In this document: positions 1 to 10,699 of the stretch, piece by piece
Position numbering within the stretch: position 1 is the stretch's first letter
How the letters are laid out: each line of letters starts with the position of its first letter
Assembly: GCA_024228495.1 (NCBI GenBank)
Contig: JAAETJ010000996.1
Coordinates: 1 to 34,210 of the forward strand
DNA from: a bacterium
Lineage (GTDB): Bacteria > Pseudomonadota > Alphaproteobacteria > Rhizobiales > JAKIUO01
Length of the DNA: 34,210 bases
Reading direction: 5' to 3'
Made by a program: the position numbers and the translations under genes
Notes under the pieces: model-generated
The model's input: the letters and a program-made list of their open reading frames with translations, nothing else
Told to the model about the DNA's origin: nothing
Database searches by the model: none

Positions 1-158
1 CGCGGCAGCGTCTTGGTCAGGAAGTGGCTGTACCCCATCCGATCCTTGATGGTGCCAAAGGGGTGTTCGACAGTTTCGCGGCGGGTCCGCATGGCATCTG
101 GATTGAGATCAAGGCGGTCCTGCATTCTTTCTAGAATATCCTCATGCTTCCGCCGGGT
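1..158 (-). pseudogene. IS1182-type transposase fragment, both ends missing
   Basis: The minus strand reads without a stop from about 158 down to the window edge. It gives a DDE transposase C-terminal region containing RRETVEHPFGTIK and, further on, HFLTKTLPR, both characteristic of IS1182-family (DDE_Tnp_1) transposases. The reading frame enters at an abrupt junction near 155-160 and leaves the window at base 1, so the N-terminal part is lost and the C-terminus is unseen. The neighbour across the junction is a different IS family on the other strand, so this is a dead remnant produced by insertion or recombination. The family is recognised from memory of the motif and was not searched. Confidence 0.75.
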
Positions 159-356
159 ATCCTGCAGGAGTTTTATCAGGTGGCGTTTCGCAAAAAGGTC
201 TATGAAACCATTGACCAACTGCAAACCGATCTCGATGAATGGATCGACTTCTATAATAATGAACGCACCCATCAGGGAAAAGTCTGTTGCGGTAGAACCC
301 CGCATGATACCATGATGGACGGCAAAGCAATCTGGATGGAAAAGTTCATAAACTGA
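156..356 (+). pseudogene. IS481-type transposase C-terminal fragment
   Basis: The plus-strand frame ends at a TGA at 354-356. It encodes the last 65 or so residues of an integrase-core (rve) transposase: a FYQVAFRKK stretch, then a helix with DLDEW, then NNERTHQGKVCCGRTP. That last motif, containing the final catalytic Glu region, is typical of IS481-like transposases. The frame is open from an ATG at 144, but bases before about 156 belong to the adjoining IS1182-type fragment, so the ATG is probably accidental. The N-terminal two thirds and the first catalytic residues are missing, so no active enzyme can be made. Confidence 0.75.
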
Positions 357-390
357 ACTTGACCTGACAGACACCGCCTAAAACCCGGTA

Positions 391-418
391 ACTGTCAGAT
401 CAGGTCGGAATTAGTACA
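391..418 (+). repeat. Probable right terminal repeat of the IS481-type element
   Basis: Downstream of the transposase stop the sequence CTGTCAGATCAGGTC leads to a terminal GTACA. IS481-family elements end in short inverted repeats of the TGT...ACA type, so the element boundary probably lies near 418. A partly complementary GACCTGACAG at 361-370 could pair with this repeat to form a hairpin. The left end is not present in the window, so the repeat cannot be checked against a partner. Confidence 0.45.
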
Positions 419-472
419 ACTAATTAAATGTCCGAGGTGAGGTATATAAATCCGTACCCAGCCAATTCGGAC

Positions 473-493
473 TTTCTGATCTGTAATCAGAAA
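473..493. terminator. AT-rich hairpin beyond rnj, weak terminator candidate
   Basis: TTTCTGAT and ATCAGAAA form an 8-bp stem around a 5-base loop, about 25 bases past the rnj stop on the minus strand. It is the only clear hairpin at the end of the nuo-birA-rnj array. It lacks a GC-rich stem and a U-tract, so intrinsic termination here is doubtful. Confidence 0.3.
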
Positions 494-515
494 ACTCCTT
501 TTGGCTCTCTTCTTC

Positions 516-2210
516 TCATACATGAGTGAGATGGACGATGACCACGGGCTTTTTGCCCCACAAACGATTGATTTCGGCGCGTATTGAGCGTCGCACGGCC
601 TCCGTCGCCTTCTTTTCATCGCGCTTTTGTTTCTTTGGCAAACTGCGTATTGTTCCCTCAATGAGGTTTTCGATCATATTCTCTAGTGGTTTGCGTTTGC
701 TAACCTCGGCTGGAATACCCTGCGTTTCCAGCAACAGATCGATGATCTCATAATCCTTTTCATCAAGTATGACCGTTGCAACAACAAGCCCGACAAAGGC
801 CAGTTTGCGGCGCTCTCGCATTGGTTCTTCGTGATGAATGGCAATCGTTTTCCCGTCCAGAAACCAGCGCCCGGTGGGCATCTCATCGACCATGATCAAC
901 GAACCTTGATCATGGTCCAGCGGCAACAGCCTCATCGCCTCACCATTGGTGATAATGTTAGTGTGGGCAATATCATTTTGTTCGGCAAATTTGCGGTGCT
1001 CGCTCATATGACGATATTCGCCATGCATGGGGATAAGAGCTCCAGGCTTGAGCCATTTATAAAGTTGCCTGAGCTCATCGCGCTGCGGATGTCCTGTTGC
1101 ATGAACAAGACCATCTGAAGTAGTAACAATCTCGACCCCAATATCTGCCAGATTGTTTAGCAAGCTGCTCACCGAACGCTCATTGCCTGGAATGGTGAAA
1201 GATGAAAAAATGACCATATCACCCTTGGCAAACTTGACCTTGCTATGTTCGCCTTTGGCGATACGGGCCAGCGCTGCCCGGCTTTCCCCTTGCGATCCCG
1301 TGCACAGTAAAACAATGTCGCTGCGCTGCATCTCCGAATAGTGATCTTGATCAAGAAAAATCAGATCCTCCGGCAGATACCCTGTTTCCTGCGCTGCCGT
1401 GATCACGCGCCATAGAGATAGCCCCGCCACAACCACATAGCGATTGGCTTTCTTGGCCGCCATGGCCACAGCTTTTATGCGGGCGACATTGGAAGAAAAG
1501 GCTGTCACGATCACGCGTTTGGGGGCATCCTTGATGATCTTTGCCAATGAGCGCGCGACCTCACCTTCAGATACAGAATGTCCTTCCTTGAGGACATTGG
1601 TCGAGTCGCAAATCAAAACATCTACGCCCTCCTCCCCGACTTCCATCAAACGTTTTTCGTCCACCAGAGCGCCGACCACCGGTTCTGAATCCAGTTTCCA
1701 ATCTCCACTATGAAATACAATGCCTTCGGGGGTGCGAATGACCAAGGCGTTCGATTCTGGAATAGAATGGGTCATACTAACATATTCAACATTGAACAGG
1801 CCCACGTCAAAACGCGAGCCAAGCGGCATCTCGGTGACATCAAATTCCTCCGGCGATCCATAGCTCGAGACCTTTCCCGCAAGAAGCGTCGCTGTAAAGG
1901 GCGTTGCATAAACAGGGGCGCGCAAAAATGGCCACAACTGGATCAAAGCTCCCAGATGATCTTCATGGCCGTGGGTCAAAACGATCCCTTCCAGATTGTC
2001 TCTCTCCTCGTGGATAAAGCTGATATCGGGAAAGATCAGCTCAACCCCGGGCTCAGAAGCCCCAGGAAAGGTCAAACCAACATCAACCATCAGCCATTTG
2101 CGGTTGGTTGGTGACCCATAGCCGTAAAGATAAATATTCATGCCGATTTCTCCCGCGCCCCCAATGGGCAGCAGGACAAGCTCGTTCTTTGTTTTTTTCT
2201 TGTTTCTCAT
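516..2210 (-). CDS. rnj: Ribonuclease J family protein
   Basis: A 564-residue metallo-beta-lactamase and beta-CASP nuclease of the RNase J family, which degrades and matures RNA with 5'-3' exonuclease and endonuclease activity in the cytoplasm. The zinc-binding signature THGHEDHLG lies at about residues 79-87. Further metal-ligand regions are MTHSIPES (His148), HSGDW (Asp170) and DSTN (about 202-205), and a C-terminal MHGEYRH is the RNase J-type motif. Length matches alphaproteobacterial members. It lies 26 bases after birA, continuing the nuo-birA array, and no promoter is obvious in the gap. No strong Shine-Dalgarno precedes the ATG, which suggests translation tied to the upstream message. 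An IS remnant starts about 100 bases beyond its stop. Confidence 0.93.
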   Translation of the reverse strand: MRNKKKTKNELVLLPIGGAGEIGMNIYLYGYGSPTNRKWLMVDVGLTFPGASEPGVELIFPDISFIHEERDNLEGIVLTHGHEDHLGALIQLWPFLRAPVYATPFTATLLAGKVSSYGSPEEFDVTEMPLGSRFDVGLFNVEYVSMTHSIPESNALVIRTPEGIVFHSGDWKLDSEPVVGALVDEKRLMEVGEEGVDVLICDSTNVLKEGHSVSEGEVARSLAKIIKDAPKRVIVTAFSSNVARIKAVAMAAKKANRYVVVAGLSLWRVITAAQETGYLPEDLIFLDQDHYSEMQRSDIVLLCTGSQGESRAALARIAKGEHSKVKFAKGDMVIFSSFTIPGNERSVSSLLNNLADIGVEIVTTSDGLVHATGHPQRDELRQLYKWLKPGALIPMHGEYRHMSEHRKFAEQNDIAHTNIITNGEAMRLLPLDHDQGSLIMVDEMPTGRWFLDGKTIAIHHEEPMRERRKLAFVGLVVATVILDEKDYEIIDLLLETQGIPAEVSKRKPLENMIENLIEGTIRSLPKKQKRDEKKATEAVRRSIRAEINRLWGKKPVVIVHLTHV

Positions 2211-2236
2211 ATTTTATGTTCGGCCCAAACTTATGA

Positions 2237-3025
2237 TCAGGAACCAGATCCTTCAATTTTGATGATAGTGCCGCTGGAGATAGTTTTTTCTTCGCCAGAG
2301 CAGTCTTCCAGTACAAGCGCTCCGCTGCGCGAAATCGTTGTCATGCGCCCTTCTTGGCACACATCGCCAACCATGATGGTCATTGTCTGGCCGATATGAC
2401 ATGAGCGCTCCAGCCACGCAAGGCGTAGCGTTTCAAAGCCTTCACCATCTTGCCAGATAGACAACCAGTCCCTCATGGATTGAGCCAGTGCTACAAACAA
2501 CTCATCGCGTGAACAGCTCCAACCATTATCCAAGAGGTTCCCGGCGGCAACCAATCCTTTAATCTGCGGATTGGACGCTAGGTTTAAACCAGTTCCAATG
2601 ACAATATCAAACAAGCCGGATTGGCGCGATCGTTTGCTCTCGATGAGAATGCCGCAAACTTTGCGCTCCTTGAGCAAAATATCATTGGGCCATTTAACGC
2701 ATAAATCACCAACATGAAACTGATCACTGGCCATTTGTTCGATAGCCGTGATCGAAGCAAGCGCGGCGATGATCGATATTTGCGCAAGATGCTCTGGAGA
2801 GCAGTTTGAGCGGATCAGCAAGCTCGCATACAGATTGCCCGTTTGCGAGATCCATTGACTGCCTTTGGTACCGCGCCCATTGGACTGACGATCAGCACAA
2901 AACCAGCTATTCGGTTTTTGCCCCTTCGCACATTGACGCAGGGCTTCTTGATTAGTTGAATCAATTTCATCAAACCAGAAATATTGATAACCCTGCGGCA
3001 AAGGGAGGGAGTGCGTTTCCATCAC
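2237..3025 (-). CDS. birA: Biotin--[acetyl-CoA-carboxylase] ligase, monofunctional
   Basis: A 262-residue biotin protein ligase that activates biotin with ATP and transfers it to the biotin carboxyl carrier subunit of acetyl-CoA carboxylase. The adenylate-binding loop is NGRGTKGSQW (about 49-58, a variant of the usual GRGRRGR form). The KWPNDIL motif (111-117) is the family signature for biotin and ATP binding. There is no N-terminal winged-helix domain, so unlike the Escherichia coli protein it should not act as a repressor. It starts 3 bases after nuoN ends, so translation is probably coupled to the nuo operon. This nuoN-birA-rnj arrangement recurs in rhizobial relatives. Confidence 0.92.
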   Translation of the reverse strand: MMETHSLPLPQGYQYFWFDEIDSTNQEALRQCAKGQKPNSWFCADRQSNGRGTKGSQWISQTGNLYASLLIRSNCSPEHLAQISIIAALASITAIEQMASDQFHVGDLCVKWPNDILLKERKVCGILIESKRSRQSGLFDIVIGTGLNLASNPQIKGLVAAGNLLDNGWSCSRDELFVALAQSMRDWLSIWQDGEGFETLRLAWLERSCHIGQTMTIMVGDVCQEGRMTTISRSGALVLEDCSGEEKTISSGTIIKIEGSGS

Positions 3026-3028
3026 GCT

Positions 3029-4480
3029 CTACTTGAACAATGAATTGGCAGCAACACCAGCAGCAGTCACAAGCGGGGTGGGATAAACCACATATCCAAG
3101 CACGAACAATCCTGATCCAATCAGCACAATGCGCAAGGAGCCATGCATGGGGACGAAATCTTCCGCTGGCTCATCAAAGAACATAATTTTGACGATCCGC
3201 AGATAATAAAAAGCTCCGACCACACTGGCCAGCACCCCAATGATCGCCAGCGGCACCAGTTTGGCCTCGATGGCCGCCAACAGCACATAAAACTTGGCAA
3301 AGAACCCGGCAAGCGGCGGGATACCAGCGAGCGAAAACATCAACATGGCCAGCAAAAAGGCCATGGTCAAATCATTTTTGGCAAGCCCGGCCAGATCAGA
3401 AATATTTTCAACAGTGCCCTCTTCGCGGCGCATCGCAAGGATGGAGGCAAAGGTACCAAGGGTCATGATGGCATAGATCACCATATAGATGACCACGGCC
3501 CGCACACCCGTCTCAGATCCCGATGCGAGGCCCACCAGCGCAAACCCCATATGACCGATAGAGCTGTAAGCCATCAGGCGCTTGATATTGGTCTGACCAA
3601 TGGCTGCAAAAGCGCCAAGCACCATAGAGGCAATAGACACGAATACGATGATTTGCTGCCATTGCGGCGTGATGGAGGGAAACGCTCCGTACAATACCCG
3701 CACGATCATCGCCATAGCGGCGATCTTGGGGGCGGCTGCAAAAAAGGTGGTGACAGGTGTTGGAGAACCTTCATAAACATCTGGTGTCCACATATGGAAA
3801 GGCACCGCCGATATTTTGAATACTAGCCCGACCAGCAGGAACACCAGGCCGAAAATAATACCTATGGTTGCACCGCCGGTATGAATGGAGCTAGCAATCT
3901 GCGCGAACCCGGTGCCGCCCGTAAAGCCGTATATCAGCGACATGCCATAGAGCAACATGCCAGACGACAAGGCACCCAGCACAAAATATTTGAGACCCGC
4001 TTCACTGGAGCGTTCGGAATTTCGATTAAAGGCGGCGATGACGTAAAGCGCTAGACTTTGCAGCTCGATACCCAGATAAAGAGCAATCAGGTCATTGGCT
4101 GAAATCATCATCATCATGCCAGCAGTTGCCAACAGGATCAGTACTGCAAACTCATATTTCCACAAATTAGCCTTCGACATATAATCGTAAGCCATAAACA
4201 TAGCGATGGCCGCCGACAAGAGGGTTACGATTTTCATCAAACGCGCAAACGGGTCAATTATAAAACTGCCAGAGAACATGGTACCGGCAAGATCGCCCTG
4301 CATATACAATAAAGTGGCAGCAAGAACGAGGATTGCGAACGTCGCAAAACTCATGAAAATGGCGTTCTTTTGCTTGATGAATGCACCGATCATAAGCAAG
4401 AGCAATGCACCAACCACCAGAACGACCTCTGGAAGGATAGAGCTATAACTACCAATATTGGCTGCAGTCGTTGTTGGCAT
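3029..4480 (-). CDS. nuoN: NADH-quinone oxidoreductase subunit N
   Basis: A 483-residue polytopic membrane protein, one of the three antiporter-like proton-channel subunits (N, M, L) of complex I. It is hydrophobic throughout, compatible with about 14 transmembrane helices. It contains the conserved antiporter-family segments [17 protein letters not shown] and [17 protein letters not shown], which carry the channel lysines and the Lys/His of the central axis. The length is standard. It is the last nuo gene in the operon, 19 bases after nuoM and 3 bases before birA. Confidence 0.96.
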   Translation of the reverse strand: MPTTTAANIGSYSSILPEVVLVVGALLLLMIGAFIKQKNAIFMSFATFAILVLAATLLYMQGDLAGTMFSGSFIIDPFARLMKIVTLLSAAIAMFMAYDYMSKANLWKYEFAVLILLATAGMMMMISANDLIALYLGIELQSLALYVIAAFNRNSERSSEAGLKYFVLGALSSGMLLYGMSLIYGFTGGTGFAQIASSIHTGGATIGIIFGLVFLLVGLVFKISAVPFHMWTPDVYEGSPTPVTTFFAAAPKIAAMAMIVRVLYGAFPSITPQWQQIIVFVSIASMVLGAFAAIGQTNIKRLMAYSSIGHMGFALVGLASGSETGVRAVVIYMVIYAIMTLGTFASILAMRREEGTVENISDLAGLAKNDLTMAFLLAMLMFSLAGIPPLAGFFAKFYVLLAAIEAKLVPLAIIGVLASVVGAFYYLRIVKIMFFDEPAEDFVPMHGSLRIVLIGSGLFVLGYVVYPTPLVTAAGVAANSLFK

Positions 4481-4499
4481 GAGCGTTTCCTATTGGTCC

Positions 4500-6050
4500 C
4501 TATCGTGACGCCAGCATGGCAGCGTCATGCGCGGCCTGTACGGCGTTCTTGTAATTATGCAAAAGCTGCTCGACGGACGCAGTCGTCACATCGATAATGG
4601 GTGCCGGCCAAATGCCGAATAAAATCGTCAACAGCACAAGCGGCGCCAGAATGGCCAGCTCGCGCATATTGAGATCTGTGATATTTTTCAGTGAAGCTTT
4701 TTCCAGCTTGCCGAAAATAACCCGGCGATAAAGCCACAAGGCATACGCCGCAGAAAGAATGACACCAAATGTCGCGGCAAAGGCCACCCAGGTATTGGCT
4801 TTAAACGCACCAATCAGCGCCAGAAATTCTCCGACAAATCCGCTGGTGCCCGGCAGGCCTACATTGGCCATCGTGAATACCATAAAAAACACGGCGTAGA
4901 GCGGCATGCGATTAACAAGGCCGCCATAGGCGCTGATCTCTCTTGTGTGCATGCGGTCATAAACAACGCCAATGCACAAAAACAGAGCAGCTGAGACGAT
5001 CCCATGTGATAACATCTGGAAGATTCCGCCTTGAATACCCTGAGCCGTCGCGGTGAAAATTCCCATCGTCACAAAGCCCATATGGGCAACTGAAGAGTAG
5101 GCGATCAGCTTCTTGATATCTTCTTGCACCAAAGCTACCAGCGATGTGTAGACGATAGCGATACAGCTCAGCACGAAGACAACAATAGCGAACGTGTCCG
5201 ATGCAACGGGAAACATGGGAATGGAAAAGCGCAGAAATCCATAGCCTCCCATTTTCAGCAAGATGGCGGCAAGAATCACCGACCCGGCGGTGGGCGCTTC
5301 CACATGAGCGTCCGGCAACCAGGTATGAACCGGCCACATGGGCATTTTGACGGCAAAACTGGCGAAAAACGCCCACCAAAGGATCGTTTGCAGCCCGCCA
5401 GATACGGTCAATCCCCAGAAATGGATCGGCTCGGTTGAAAATTTGTAGGTCAGCAGCTTGGAAATGTCGGTCGTGCCCGCATCCATATACATGGCCATGA
5501 TAGCCAGCAGCATGAGCACCGAGCCCAGTAGCGTATACAAGAAGAACTTGAACGAGGCATAGACCCGCCTCTTGCCACCCCATACACCGATGATCAGAAA
5601 CATGGGAATAAGACCAGCTTCAAAAAACACATAGAACATCAGCAGATCAAGAGAGCAGAATACGCCGATCATCAAGCTTTCGAGCACCAAGAAGGCGATC
5701 ATATATTCCTTTACACGCTCTTGCACACTGTCCCAGCTCGCAAGGATCGACAAGGGCATGACAAAGGTGGTGAGAATGACAAATAGCATGGAAATGCCAT
5801 CGACACCCATATGGTAGCGGAAATTGTCACCCATCCAATCGTATTTTTCGACGAACTGAAACCCGGCCTGATTATTGTCAAAATGAAACCAGATCAGCAA
5901 AGACACTAAAAACGTGAAAATGGTTGTGAACAGGGCCGCCATACGCGCATTGTTTTTGGCCACCGCATCATCACCAGGAATGACAAAAATAATCAGCGCG
6001 CCAAGCAAAGGTAAAAAGGTGACAACCGAGAGAATTGACCAACTATTCAT
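4500..6050 (-). CDS. nuoM: NADH-quinone oxidoreductase subunit M
   Basis: A 516-residue antiporter-like proton-pumping subunit of the complex I membrane arm. Recognisable segments are [22 protein letters not shown] and, further on, [17 protein letters not shown], which contain the conserved Lys residues of the half-channels. The expected Glu in the [15 protein letters not shown] region is not shifted. The length is standard and about 14 membrane helices are expected. Its start codon overlaps the last base of nuoL's stop codon, so the two are translationally coupled. Confidence 0.96.
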   Translation of the reverse strand: MNSWSILSVVTFLPLLGALIIFVIPGDDAVAKNNARMAALFTTIFTFLVSLLIWFHFDNNQAGFQFVEKYDWMGDNFRYHMGVDGISMLFVILTTFVMPLSILASWDSVQERVKEYMIAFLVLESLMIGVFCSLDLLMFYVFFEAGLIPMFLIIGVWGGKRRVYASFKFFLYTLLGSVLMLLAIMAMYMDAGTTDISKLLTYKFSTEPIHFWGLTVSGGLQTILWWAFFASFAVKMPMWPVHTWLPDAHVEAPTAGSVILAAILLKMGGYGFLRFSIPMFPVASDTFAIVVFVLSCIAIVYTSLVALVQEDIKKLIAYSSVAHMGFVTMGIFTATAQGIQGGIFQMLSHGIVSAALFLCIGVVYDRMHTREISAYGGLVNRMPLYAVFFMVFTMANVGLPGTSGFVGEFLALIGAFKANTWVAFAATFGVILSAAYALWLYRRVIFGKLEKASLKNITDLNMRELAILAPLVLLTILFGIWPAPIIDVTTASVEQLLHNYKNAVQAAHDAAMLASR

Positions 6051-8032
6051 TATTTGATCCCTCCGGTGATCGTACCAGAGGCAATATCACCAAACATGAA
6101 CCAGCTGATAATTGCTGCAAGGCCAATCAGCATGACAAAGGCATAATGATAGACATAACCGGTCTGCATCCGCGCAGCTCCCTTTGTGACATCAAGAACC
6201 CGAGCGGCAACCCCATCGGGGCCAAGCCCATCGATAATTTTGCCATCGCCGCCTTTCCAGAACAGACGGCCAAGCCACATGGCAGGGCGGACAAAAATCA
6301 GATCGTAAAGCTCATCGAAATACCATTTATTGTAAGAGAACAAATAAATTGGCCGGAATATGCGTGCGAACAAAGCTGGCAGCTTCGTAAACTGGATATA
6401 GAACAACCAGGCCATGAAGAACCCGGCGATCATCATCACGAAGGGTGATAGCTTCACCCACATGGGGACATGATGCATGGCAGCAACTATTTCTCTGGTG
6501 TCAGAGATCGATTTTCCCCAGAAATGCGCAGGATCGTGACCAATAAAAAAACCTTTAAAAACAAAGCCAGCTGCCAATGCTCCCACCGCCAACAAATAGA
6601 GAGGGATCAACATGACGTTGGGGCTTTCATGAATATGCTTGGCGGCCTCCTCCTCGACGCGCGATGGTCCATGGAAGGTCATGAAAATCAGTCGCCAGGA
6701 ATAAAAGCTCGTCAAAAAGGCCGCAGCGACAGTCATCCAGAACGCGTAATTACCTACCCAGCTATGAGCCGCAAAAGCCGATTCGATGATTGCGTCCTTG
6801 GAATAGAAGCCAGCTGTGCCAATAATGGTTGGGATCCCCACCCCGGTCAGCGCAATCGTACCGATGATCATCATCGCATAGGTGTAAGGAATTTTATTGG
6901 CCAACCCGCCCATCTTGCGCATGTCCTGTTCATTGGACACGGCATGGATCACCGCGCCTGAACCAAGGAACAACAAGGCTTTGAAAAAGGCATGGGTGAA
7001 CAGATGAAAGATGCCGGCCCCATAAGCGCCAACGCCAAGCGCAACGAACATATAGCCAAGCTGACTACAGGTGGAATAGGCCACAACACGCTTGATGTCA
7101 TTTTGCGTCACACCAACTGTTGCCGCAAAGATAGCTGTCGAGGCACCAATAAAGGTCACCACCCATAAAGCAGTGGGTGATAGCTCGAACAATGGTGACA
7201 GGCGTGCCACCATAAAGACCCCGGCCGTGACCATGGTCGCGGCATGAATGAGAGCCGACACAGGTGTGGGACCTTCCATGGCATCTGGAAGCCATGTGTG
7301 CAGCAATAACTGCGCTGACTTACCCATAGCGCCCATGAACAAGAGTAGGCAAATCACCGTCATTACATCAGCTTCCCATGACAGAAAATGCATGGTCATG
7401 CCTTTTTGCGCCTTGGCGGCCGCAAATACCGTATCAAAATCCATACTGCCGAAGACGAAAAAGATTGCAAAAATACCAAGCGCAAAGCCAAAGTCGCCAA
7501 CGCGATTGACGACAAATGCCTTGATCGCTGCAGCATTGGCGGCAGGCTTGTGATACCAAAAACCAATCAACAGATAAGAGGCCAGACCAACGCCTTCCCA
7601 GCCAAAGAACATCTGCATGAAATTATCTGCTGTCACCAGCATCAACATGGCGAACGTGAACAAGGAAAGATAGGCAAAAAATCTTTGTCTGTGTGGATCT
7701 TGATGCATATAGCCAATGGAATAGACATGTACGAGAGACGACACCGAAGTCACCACCACCAGCATAACGGCGGTCAGTGTATCAACCCGAATACTCCACG
7801 AAAGATTGAGATTGCCCGAGGTCAGCCAATGCAATAGCAAGATGCTCTTGGGGCCGGCAGGATGTCCTGACAAGCCGATCTGGTAAAACACCACCCAGGA
7901 AAGAGCCGCAGAGATCATCAATAGTCCACTCGTCAGATATTCACTGGGTTTAACGCCGATGACCTTGCCAAACAGGCCTGCCACCAGAAAACCCAGCAAT
8001 GGCAAAAAGACGATAAGGGTATAAATATTCAT
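6050..8032 (-). CDS. nuoL: NADH-quinone oxidoreductase subunit L
   Basis: A 660-residue distal proton-pumping subunit of complex I. The N-terminal part gives the usual antiporter fold, with [19 protein letters not shown] and [17 protein letters not shown]. The C-terminal 150 or so residues form the long lateral helix region and final helix that run along the membrane arm. Around 16 membrane helices are expected. The length fits alphaproteobacterial NuoL. It begins 10 bases after nuoK ends and touches nuoM by one base. Confidence 0.96.
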   Translation of the reverse strand: MNIYTLIVFLPLLGFLVAGLFGKVIGVKPSEYLTSGLLMISAALSWVVFYQIGLSGHPAGPKSILLLHWLTSGNLNLSWSIRVDTLTAVMLVVVTSVSSLVHVYSIGYMHQDPHRQRFFAYLSLFTFAMLMLVTADNFMQMFFGWEGVGLASYLLIGFWYHKPAANAAAIKAFVVNRVGDFGFALGIFAIFFVFGSMDFDTVFAAAKAQKGMTMHFLSWEADVMTVICLLLFMGAMGKSAQLLLHTWLPDAMEGPTPVSALIHAATMVTAGVFMVARLSPLFELSPTALWVVTFIGASTAIFAATVGVTQNDIKRVVAYSTCSQLGYMFVALGVGAYGAGIFHLFTHAFFKALLFLGSGAVIHAVSNEQDMRKMGGLANKIPYTYAMMIIGTIALTGVGIPTIIGTAGFYSKDAIIESAFAAHSWVGNYAFWMTVAAAFLTSFYSWRLIFMTFHGPSRVEEEAAKHIHESPNVMLIPLYLLAVGALAAGFVFKGFFIGHDPAHFWGKSISDTREIVAAMHHVPMWVKLSPFVMMIAGFFMAWLFYIQFTKLPALFARIFRPIYLFSYNKWYFDELYDLIFVRPAMWLGRLFWKGGDGKIIDGLGPDGVAARVLDVTKGAARMQTGYVYHYAFVMLIGLAAIISWFMFGDIASGTITGGIK

Positions 8033-8042
8033 AAGTGTCTTT

Positions 8043-8354
8043 CTAACCTTTCATCGCATGGATATCATCCACAGAAATTGAACCCTTGTTACGGAAATAT
8101 GTGACAATGATCGCTAACCCGATCGCTGCCTCAGCCGCCGCGACTGTGAGCACAAAAAGTGCGAAAACCTGCCCGGTCAAATCGTTGAGATGCGCCGAAA
8201 AAGCAATCAGATTGATATTGACGGCAAGCAGCATCAGTTCAACCGACATCAAAATTACAATGACATTCTTCCGGTTGAGAAAAATACCAAAGATACCCAG
8301 CGTAAACAGTATAGCAGCGACGCTCAGATAGTGTGATAATCCAACTTCCAACAT
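8043..8354 (-). CDS. nuoK: NADH-quinone oxidoreductase subunit K
   Basis: A 103-residue three-helix membrane subunit of complex I, homologous to MrpC. The second helix carries the conserved glutamate in [11 protein letters not shown] and the third carries another in [11 protein letters not shown]. Both are part of the central charged axis that conducts protons. The length and both glutamates are standard. It sits between nuoJ (72 bases upstream) and nuoL (10 bases downstream). Confidence 0.96.
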   Translation of the reverse strand: MLEVGLSHYLSVAAILFTLGIFGIFLNRKNVIVILMSVELMLLAVNINLIAFSAHLNDLTGQVFALFVLTVAAAEAAIGLAIIVTYFRNKGSISVDDIHAMKG

Positions 8355-8426
8355 TGTTCTGGCTCTATCCTCATCATCTCACATTTAAAAACTATTCGGC
8401 GTTTGATCACCCGCTATCGGTCAGGA

Positions 8427-9041
8427 TCAGATCCCTTTGCCAGTCTCAACTTTTTTTATCTCGATACTCGTTTCGGGGGTTCTGGCGATCTGATCCCCGA
8501 TGTTCTGGCGCTTGGCGTTTTCGTTTTGCCTGAAGGTCAAAACAATAGCCCCCACCATCGCCGTCAGCAATATGATACCAACCGCTTCGAAATAAAAAAT
8601 ATAGTCGGTATACAAAACATGACCTATGGCTTCCGTGTTGGTTATTGCCGCAGTGTCAGGAATGGGCACTTTGGGAGTGACGCTAATCCCTCCATCCGAT
8701 TTCCATGCCCCAAACAGGACCACCAACTCAGCAAGCAAGATAAAACCTATTGTCGCGCCCAGCGGGAAATATTTCATATAACCAGCTCTCAGCTCGGCAA
8801 AATCAACGTCCAGCATCATGACCACGAACAGAAACAAAACGGCGACCGCCCCCACATAAACAATGATCAGCAGCATGGCTAAAAATTCTGCTCCGAGCAA
8901 AAGGAACAGACCTGCCGCATTGATGAAGGCGAGGATCAAGAACATCACAGCATGCACGGGATTGCGTGCGCTGATGACCATCACCGCCGATCCAGTCGTC
9001 AATGCCGAAAACAGATAGAAAAAAAGATCTGCTATCCCCAT
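8427..9041 (-). CDS. nuoJ: NADH-quinone oxidoreductase subunit J
   Basis: A 204-residue membrane subunit of complex I with about five predicted helices. It includes the conserved AEFLAMLLIIVYVGAVAVLF segment, whose broken helix links quinone chemistry to the proton channels. The C-terminal 40 residues are hydrophilic (FRQNENAKRQN onward), as is common in this family. It lies 62 bases after nuoI and 72 bases before nuoK, the loosest junctions in the 3' half of the operon. No other gene fits in those gaps. Confidence 0.95.
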   Translation of the reverse strand: MGIADLFFYLFSALTTGSAVMVISARNPVHAVMFLILAFINAAGLFLLLGAEFLAMLLIIVYVGAVAVLFLFVVMMLDVDFAELRAGYMKYFPLGATIGFILLAELVVLFGAWKSDGGISVTPKVPIPDTAAITNTEAIGHVLYTDYIFYFEAVGIILLTAMVGAIVLTFRQNENAKRQNIGDQIARTPETSIEIKKVETGKGI

Positions 9042-9103
9042 TTTGTCCCTAAGCTCCTTCGTTTAGCCCTCACTCATCCATACATCCACTCAAACATTGC
9101 GGA

Positions 9104-9595
9104 TTATCGATAAGGAGCGTCCAATTCAATGTTTTTGGCGATCTCTCGTTCCCAACGATCGCCTTTCTCAAGCAGACGCTCTTTGTTATAGAGCAACTCC
9201 TCATGTGTTTCCGTTGCATATTCGAAATTAGGACCCTCAACAATGGCCTCAACCGGACATGCTTCCTGGCACAATCCGCAATAAATGCATTTCGTCATGT
9301 CAATGTCATAGCGAGTCGTGCGCCTAGTACCATCATTGCGGCGCGGCCCTGCTTCGATGATAATGGCCTGCGCCGGACAAACTGCTTCGCATAACTTGCA
9401 AGCGATACAACGCTCTTCCCCATTCGGATAGCGCCGCAAGACGTGCTCACCGCGAAAACGCGGTGACAATGGCCCCTTCTCAAAAGGGTAGTTGACGGTC
9501 ATTTTGGGCTTGAAGAAATATTTCATCGACAACCAGAAGGCGGCGACAAACTCAAGCAAAAACAGTGATTTTATTCCCTGGGCAACTCTGGCCAT
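9104..9595 (-). CDS. nuoI: NADH-quinone oxidoreductase subunit I
   Basis: A 163-residue ferredoxin-like subunit of the peripheral arm of complex I that holds clusters N6a and N6b. Two complete CxxCxxCxxxCP motifs are visible, with Cys63/66/69/73 and Cys103/106/109/113. The N-terminal 30 residues include an amphipathic stretch ([18 protein letters not shown]) that anchors the subunit at the membrane. The length is the usual one. It is 15 bases downstream of nuoH. Confidence 0.97.
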   Translation of the reverse strand: MARVAQGIKSLFLLEFVAAFWLSMKYFFKPKMTVNYPFEKGPLSPRFRGEHVLRRYPNGEERCIACKLCEAVCPAQAIIIEAGPRRNDGTRRTTRYDIDMTKCIYCGLCQEACPVEAIVEGPNFEYATETHEELLYNKERLLEKGDRWEREIAKNIELDAPYR

Positions 9596-9610
9596 ATCAA
9601 TATCCCTTCC

Positions 9611-10699
9611 CTATGGCGCCAGATCGAAAAAATGCAAAACCGAAGCGACAGCCACGACCATGAACAAGGACAAAGGCAAGAAAACTTTCCAGCCAAGGCG
9701 CATCAACTGGTCATAGCGATAGCGCGGCACAAAGGCTTTGACCATGGCGAACATGAAAAACACCAGCCAGAGCTTGAGCATAAACCACACCACACCAGGT
9801 ATCCAGTTGAAGATAGCTATATCAGCGGGTGGCAACCAGCCTCCCAAAAACAGGATGGTCGTCATGGCACACATAAAGGTGACGGCCAGATATTCCCCGA
9901 GCATGAATAACATGTAGAGCGAAGATGAATATTCCACCATGAACCCGGCAACGAGTTCTGATTCAGCTTCTGGCAAATCGAACGGTGGGCGGTTGGTCTC
10001 TGCCAGTGCCGAGATGACGAACACAATGAACATAGGGAACAATGGCAGCCAGAACCAGTTCAATATGGTCAAGGTCGGCACACCCAGCCAATTGGCCAAG
10101 CCTGTTTGCTGCGCGAGGACAATATCAGTAAGGTTTAAGGAGCCAACACATAAAAGCACTGTCACAATGACAAAGCCAATTGAGACTTCATAAGAGATCA
10201 TTTGACCAGCAGAGCGCAAAGCGCTCAAGAATGGATATTTGGAGTTCGACGCCCAGCCACCAATAATGATGCCATAGACTTCCAAAGAAGAAATGGCCAG
10301 CACATACAATATTCCCACATTGATATTGGCGACAACCCAGCTTGTGCCCTCATTGGCGGGCCAACCACTGCCCACCGGTATCACAGCCCAAACAGCAATA
10401 GTGACAAAGGCTGTAATAAGTGGGGCCAACAAAAACAGGATCTTGTTGGAACCAGAAGGGATAATCGGCTCTTTGAACAAGAATTTAGCCATATCAGCAA
10501 AAGACTGTAACAAACCCCATGGCCCCACAACATTTGGTCCCCGACGCAATTGCACAGCGGCCCAGATCTTGCGATCCGCGTAAATGATATAAGCGATAAG
10601 GATCAACAACGGCACGATAAAAGCCAAACTCTGGATCGCCTTGAGAATAGGCGTCCAGATAATCCACGGCCAGATTGCTGTCCAGAAATATTCAACCAT
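9611..10699 (-). CDS. nuoH: NADH-quinone oxidoreductase subunit H
   Basis: A 362-residue membrane subunit that forms much of the quinone-binding chamber and joins the peripheral and membrane arms of complex I. About eight helices are expected. Conserved family segments seen are [19 protein letters not shown] near the N-terminus, [23 protein letters not shown] in the middle (acidic quinone-pocket loop) and the C-terminal [14 protein letters not shown]. Its first 8 bases overlap the end of nuoG, indicating translational coupling. Confidence 0.96.
   Translation of the reverse strand: MVEYFWTAIWPWIIWTPILKAIQSLAFIVPLLILIAYIIYADRKIWAAVQLRRGPNVVGPWGLLQSFADMAKFLFKEPIIPSGSNKILFLLAPLITAFVTIAVWAVIPVGSGWPANEGTSWVVANINVGILYVLAISSLEVYGIIIGGWASNSKYPFLSALRSAGQMISYEVSIGFVIVTVLLCVGSLNLTDIVLAQQTGLANWLGVPTLTILNWFWLPLFPMFIVFVISALAETNRPPFDLPEAESELVAGFMVEYSSSLYMLFMLGEYLAVTFMCAMTTILFLGGWLPPADIAIFNWIPGVVWFMLKLWLVFFMFAMVKAFVPRYRYDQLMRLGWKVFLPLSLFMVVAVASVLHFFDLAP

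Noticed and set aside
473-493. TTTCTGAT/ATCAGAAA hairpin as a third copy of the GbsR operator
   Set aside because: It shares the outer TTTCTG and CAGAAA letters, but the spacing and centre differ and no promoter or regulated gene is next to it.
3143-3826. Long plus-strand ORF of 227 codons
   Set aside because: It lies entirely antisense to nuoN and is rich in His, Arg and Gln, as expected for a shadow frame of a membrane-protein gene.
4957-5583. Minus-strand ORF of 208 codons inside nuoM
   Set aside because: An alternative frame of nuoM with scattered His, Cys and Arg and no coherent hydrophobic pattern.
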